Assembly: GCA_947459415.1 (NCBI GenBank)
Contig: CANHDN010000011.1
Coordinates: 1 to 36,211, forward strand
Reading direction: 5' to 3'
Source: Bacteroidota bacterium
GTDB taxonomy: Bacteria > Bacteroidota > Bacteroidia > UKL13-3
DNA length: 36,211 nt
A model generated the notes under the pieces. That model was not told the origin of the DNA and made no database searches. It saw nothing but the letters and a program-made list of their open reading frames with translations. The position numbers were made by a program, and so were the translations under genes. Below, one piece after another: positions 33,278-36,211 of the stretch. The stretch's first letter is position 1, and each line of letters starts with the position of its first letter.

Positions 33278-34645
33278 CTACGCAAACAAGTATTGGAGTA
33301 ACTCATCAATTTTAGAAACTTCAATGATTTTTATAGCAAAGTTAGTTTTAGGGAGTTTATTAAATTTAGAAATATAAATGGTTTTAAATCCCAGTTTTTC
33401 TGCCTCTGAAATGCGTTGTTCTATTCTGCTAACAGCCCTAATTTCACCGCTCAATCCAAGTTCTCCTACGAAACAAATTTTAGAATCAATCGGCATACTC
33501 TCGTAGCTAGAAACAATAGAGGCCACTATGCTTAAGTCTATTCCCGGATCTTCTACCCGCAAACCGCCTGCAATATTTATAAACACATCTTGCGTACCCA
33601 TTCTTAGGCCACATTTTTTTTCTAAAATAGCCAAAATCATATTTAATCTTTTGGCATCATACCCATTAGAATTGCGCTGAGGAGTTCCATAAACAGCCGC
33701 ACTTACCAATGCCTGAGTTTCTATCAATAATGGTCTCATGCCTTCTAAGGTAGCTGCAATACAAACGCCACTCAAGGCCTCTTCTCTCTGAGAAATTAAT
33801 ATTTCAGATGGATTACTGACCTCGCGCAATCCACCTTGCTGCATTTCATAAATTCCAATTTCATTGGTTGACCCAAATCTGTTTTTTGTACTGCGTAAAA
33901 TGCGGTACACATGATGCCTATCCCCTTCAAATTGCAACACCGTATCTACCATGTGTTCTAATAATTTGGGTCCGGCCAAAGTGCCATCTTTTGTGATATG
34001 GCCAATTAAAAAAATAGGGGTATTTGTTTCTTTGGCAAAGCGTATCATATCACCTGCAGTTTCTTTCACTTGAGAAATACTACCTGGTGTACTATCAATC
34101 AGGTCGGATTGCAAGGTTTGAATAGAATCTACAACCACCAAATCTGGCTGCAATTCCTTAAGTGCTTTTCCAATTTTCTGGGTAGAGGTTTCAGTGTATA
34201 AATAGCATAAACTATTTTGAAATGGAATACGATCGGCACGCATTTTTATCTGGCTCTCACTTTCCTCTCCACTAATATAAAGCACTTTTAATGCAGTGAA
34301 CTGCAGCGCCATTTGCAACAATAAAGTTGATTTACCGATACCGGGCTCTCCACCAATAAGCACTACACTTCCTGGCACCAAACCACCGCCCAAAACCCTA
34401 GACAATTCCTGATCTATAAGCGGAATTCTTTGTTCATTTCCAAAAGTTACCTCAGAAATTTCTATTGGCTTTTTACTAGGAACATTTCCCTCGTTTTTCC
34501 AGGTATTTTTATAATCTATTTTTTCTTTGTGGATGATTTCTTCTACATAAGAATTCCATTCGCCACAAGCTGGGCATTTTCCAATCCATTTGGCTGCAGA
34601 AGCACCACAATTTTTGCAAAAGAAAGTAGCATGAGTTTTGGCCAT
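33278..34645 (-). CDS. radA: DNA repair protein RadA
   Basis: A DnaB-like/RecA-like helicase that promotes branch migration during recombinational repair. The 455 residues start with the C4 zinc finger FFCKNCGASAAKWIGKCPACGEW. The RecA-like core with Walker A (GGEPGIGKSTLLLQ) and Walker B region (LVVDSIQTL) follows. The RadA-specific KNRFG motif is intact (STKNRFGSTNEIG). A C-terminal Lon-protease-like domain (GLRVEDPGIDLSIVASIVSS, FVGELGLSGEIRAVSRIEQR) completes it. The ORF track starts at TTG 34654; the ATG at 34645 is preferred because family members begin close to the zinc finger. It is divergent from the polyprenyl synthase gene, 52 bp between starts. Confidence 0.95.
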   Translation of the reverse strand: MAKTHATFFCKNCGASAAKWIGKCPACGEWNSYVEEIIHKEKIDYKNTWKNEGNVPSKKPIEISEVTFGNEQRIPLIDQELSRVLGGGLVPGSVVLIGGEPGIGKSTLLLQMALQFTALKVLYISGEESESQIKMRADRIPFQNSLCYLYTETSTQKIGKALKELQPDLVVVDSIQTLQSDLIDSTPGSISQVKETAGDMIRFAKETNTPIFLIGHITKDGTLAGPKLLEHMVDTVLQFEGDRHHVYRILRSTKNRFGSTNEIGIYEMQQGGLREVSNPSEILISQREEALSGVCIAATLEGMRPLLIETQALVSAAVYGTPQRNSNGYDAKRLNMILAILEKKCGLRMGTQDVFINIAGGLRVEDPGIDLSIVASIVSSYESMPIDSKICFVGELGLSGEIRAVSRIEQRISEAEKLGFKTIYISKFNKLPKTNFAIKIIEVSKIDELLQYLFA

Positions 34646-34682
34646 GGTGCGCAAATTAGCTAAAAAAACATGAATTATTTTC

Positions 34683-34690
34683 TATCTTCG
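34683..34690 (+). promoter_or_regulatory. Possible -7 element for the polyprenyl synthase gene
   Basis: TATCTTCG matches TAnnTTTG with one mismatch and ends 7 nt before the GTG start, implying a very short leader. No clear -33 box. Confidence 0.35.
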
Positions 34691-34697
34691 CAGCTAA

Positions 34698-35669
34698 GTG
34701 AGTAAACTTAATCAGATAAAATTTCCTATAGAACAAGAACTAAATTTGTTTGAAACCAAATTTAGGGCGTCTATGAAAAGTAGTGTGCCTTTGCTTGATA
34801 CGATCATGAACTATATTATCAAGCGAAAAGGCAAGCAAATTAGGCCCATATTTGTTTTTTTTAGCGCCAAACTATTTGATGGAATTACTGATGCCACCTA
34901 TAGAGGAGCCAGTTTAGTGGAACTCTTGCATACGGCTACCTTGGTTCATGATGATGTAGTGGATGACAGCGACGAAAGAAGGGGCTTTTTTTCTATCAAT
35001 GCCCTATGGAAAAATAAAATTGCGGTTCTTGTTGGAGACTATTTGTTAAGTAGGGGTCTACTCCTTTCTGTTCAGAATAAAGACTATCAGTTATTAGAAA
35101 TTGTGAGTTTTGCGGTGAAAGAAATGAGTGAAGGTGAATTGCTTCAAATAGAAAAAACGAGAAACCTAAACTTATCCGAAGAGGTTTATTACGACATCAT
35201 TCGCAAAAAAACGGCCTCTCTCATTGCATCTTGTTGTGCCATTGGGGCAGCATCAGCCGGTGCAAATACTGAACAGATTGAACAGATGCGTTTGTTTGGA
35301 GAAAAAATTGGAATTGCTTTTCAAATGAAGGATGACTTATTAGATTATGGAGATGAAGATATTGGTAAGCCAAGAGGAATAGACCTTAAAGAAAAGAAAC
35401 TTACACTTCCTATTATTTACACCCTAAACCAGGCCGAACCAAGTGTTAGAAATAAGATGATTAATACCATAAAAAATCATCACAACAACAAGAAAAAAGT
35501 AGCAGAGGTCATCGATTATGTAAATGCACATCAAGGTATCGTTTATACTAAAACAGTTATGAAAAAATACATATCTGATGCACTTGATATATTAGATAAA
35601 CTGCCAGAAAACCCTCACAAAAACAATGTAAAAGAGCTGGTACATTTTATTATAGACAGGAATCATTAA
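34698..35669 (+). CDS. Polyprenyl diphosphate synthase, long-chain (octaprenyl-type)
   Basis: A trans-prenyltransferase elongating farnesyl diphosphate with isopentenyl diphosphate, probably for the menaquinone side chain. The 323 residues have the KGKQIRP substrate loop, the first aspartate-rich motif LVHDDVVDD (D85, D86, D89) with small residues at the -5 and -4 positions (A80, T81), and the second, FQMKDDLLDYGDE. By the established chain-length rule for this family, small residues upstream of the first motif allow long products, so a C30-C45 chain is likelier than geranylgeranyl diphosphate. The start is GTG at 34698; the next Met is residue 26. Members of the family begin with the same SKLNQIKFPIE-like segment, supporting it. 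A strong terminator follows. Confidence 0.93.
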   Translation: MSKLNQIKFPIEQELNLFETKFRASMKSSVPLLDTIMNYIIKRKGKQIRPIFVFFSAKLFDGITDATYRGASLVELLHTATLVHDDVVDDSDERRGFFSINALWKNKIAVLVGDYLLSRGLLLSVQNKDYQLLEIVSFAVKEMSEGELLQIEKTRNLNLSEEVYYDIIRKKTASLIASCCAIGAASAGANTEQIEQMRLFGEKIGIAFQMKDDLLDYGDEDIGKPRGIDLKEKKLTLPIIYTLNQAEPSVRNKMINTIKNHHNNKKKVAEVIDYVNAHQGIVYTKTVMKKYISDALDILDKLPENPHKNNVKELVHFIIDRNH

Positions 35670-35706
35670 ACGCTCAATAATCTTAACATATTGAGATCAA
35701 TTAAAT

Positions 35707-35751
35707 AAAAAAAGGTCCGTTACAAAATAAATTTGTAGCGGACCTTTTTTT
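35707..35751. terminator. Bidirectional intrinsic terminator between the polyprenyl synthase gene and the T9SS protein gene
   Basis: AAAAAAAGGTCCGTTACAAA pairs with TTTGTAGCGGACCTTTTTTT (one G-T wobble) around a 5-nt loop. The long stem with A- and T-tracts serves both convergent genes. Confidence 0.93.
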
Positions 35752-35763
35752 ATTGAAATTACA

Positions 35764-36211
35764 TTACTCTTTTACAAAAGTAAAGAATGCTTGTTTGTCA
35801 TTCAGTTGGAGTTGCAATACAAAAATACCTGCAGGTAAATCACTTACATTTAACTCGCCTACATAGCTTCCTGTATCTATCATTTTACCCGTTTTCACTT
35901 CTTTACCCAGCACATCTACAATGCGATAAATTGCACCAGACAACAACACATTACTTTGCAAGGTGAGCTGCTCTTTAACCGGATTTGGATAGGCTAATAG
36001 GCTGAATTTTGTATGTTGTTGAATGGCAGTATTTACTAAATTAACCTGTATGGTTTTTACGTCTCCTTTGCATCCATTGTTTGCATTTTCTTGCATGTTA
36101 ATGGTAGCACTAGCCACATTATTAAATTTAATTAATACCGCATTTGTTCCGCTGCCACTTTGAATTACCCCTCCACTAAGTGTCCAATTAAAGGTTGAAC
36201 CAGTCATACCA
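35764..36211 (-). CDS. C-terminal part of a T9SS-secreted protein with a sorting domain (5' end outside the window)
   Basis: The reading frame is open to the right edge; the ATG at 36207 in the ORF track is internal, because the frame continues upstream of it. About 149 residues are visible. First comes an Ig/PKD-like beta domain (STFNWTLSGGVIQSGSGTNAV...CKGDVKTIQV). The type A C-terminal sorting domain of the type IX secretion system follows: LLAYPNPVKEQLTL, IVDVLGKEVKTGK, LNVSDLPAGIFVLQLQ and a final KE. Such proteins cross the outer membrane by T9SS and are attached to the surface or released. The catalytic or adhesive part is beyond the window, so function is unknown. Confidence 0.88.
   Translation of the reverse strand, partial: GMTGSTFNWTLSGGVIQSGSGTNAVLIKFNNVASATINMQENANNGCKGDVKTIQVNLVNTAIQQHTKFSLLAYPNPVKEQLTLQSNVLLSGAIYRIVDVLGKEVKTGKMIDTGSYVGELNVSDLPAGIFVLQLQLNDKQAFFTFVKE

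Overview
The window reads as an ordinary chromosomal segment of an AT-rich member of the Bacteroidota. Four signs support this. Promoters follow the Bacteroidota pattern TTTG-N19/20-TAnnTTTG (for example ahead of secDF and the tetR operon). There is a type IX secretion C-terminal sorting domain at the right edge. SecD and SecF are fused. The gene set (SDR-type threonine dehydrogenase, GGGP-synthase-like PcrB, YfhO, B12-dependent RNR, propeller-linked LytS-type kinase) is typical of the phylum. I see no prophage, insertion sequence, integron, CRISPR array, tRNA or rRNA.

Layout, left to right. (1) 1-4715, surface glycan region: the tail of an unrecognised + gene, then a minus-strand operon of two tandem CDP-paratose-epimerase-like SDR enzymes and a family 2 glycosyltransferase, facing a divergent polytopic GT-C-like membrane protein. 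(2) 4755-6576: threonine dehydrogenase (+) converging on prmA (-) across a strong shared terminator. (3) 6615-10365: a two-component pair, a 993-residue propeller/Y_Y_Y/histidine kinase whose stop overlaps the start of a LytTR response regulator. A 27-codon hydrophobic mini-ORF follows. (4) 10638-12257: an ABC-F ATPase (-). Upstream of it is a compact non-coding RNA candidate with its own promoter, three hairpins and a terminator. (5) 12539-19091: a TetR-controlled RND efflux operon (tetR-tolC-mfp-rnd, all minus). (6) 19257-21188: uridine kinase (+) back to back with an ExbD/ExbB pair (-). (7) 21188-25223: secDF and an OmpA-domain coiled-coil protein (+). (8) 25411-31392: a YfhO-like membrane protein and nrdJ (both -). 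(9) 31393-31822: a 430-bp gene-free, structure-rich divergent region. (10) 31823-35669: PcrB/GGGP synthase, a HAD phosphatase, radA (-) and a long-chain polyprenyl diphosphate synthase. (11) The C-terminus of a T9SS-exported protein runs off the right edge.

Most coding content is housekeeping: translation (PrmA, ABC-F), export (SecDF), DNA precursors and repair (NrdJ, RadA, Udk), envelope energetics (ExbBD, OmpA) and isoprenoid/ether-lipid steps (polyprenyl synthase, PcrB). The less explained material is in the non-coding DNA: the RNA candidate ahead of the ABC-F gene, and the nrdJ-pcrB divergent region. That region holds competing inverted repeats, an outward-facing terminator on each side and a 28-bp dif-like palindrome. 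Two small hydrophobic ORFs are absent from the ORF track. Several ORF-track starts were moved, because the track accepts TTG/GTG where a better ATG lies just downstream. Three genes (the kinase, pcrB and the polyprenyl synthase) appear to start at TTG or GTG. All calls rest on reading motifs by eye; no database search was possible.
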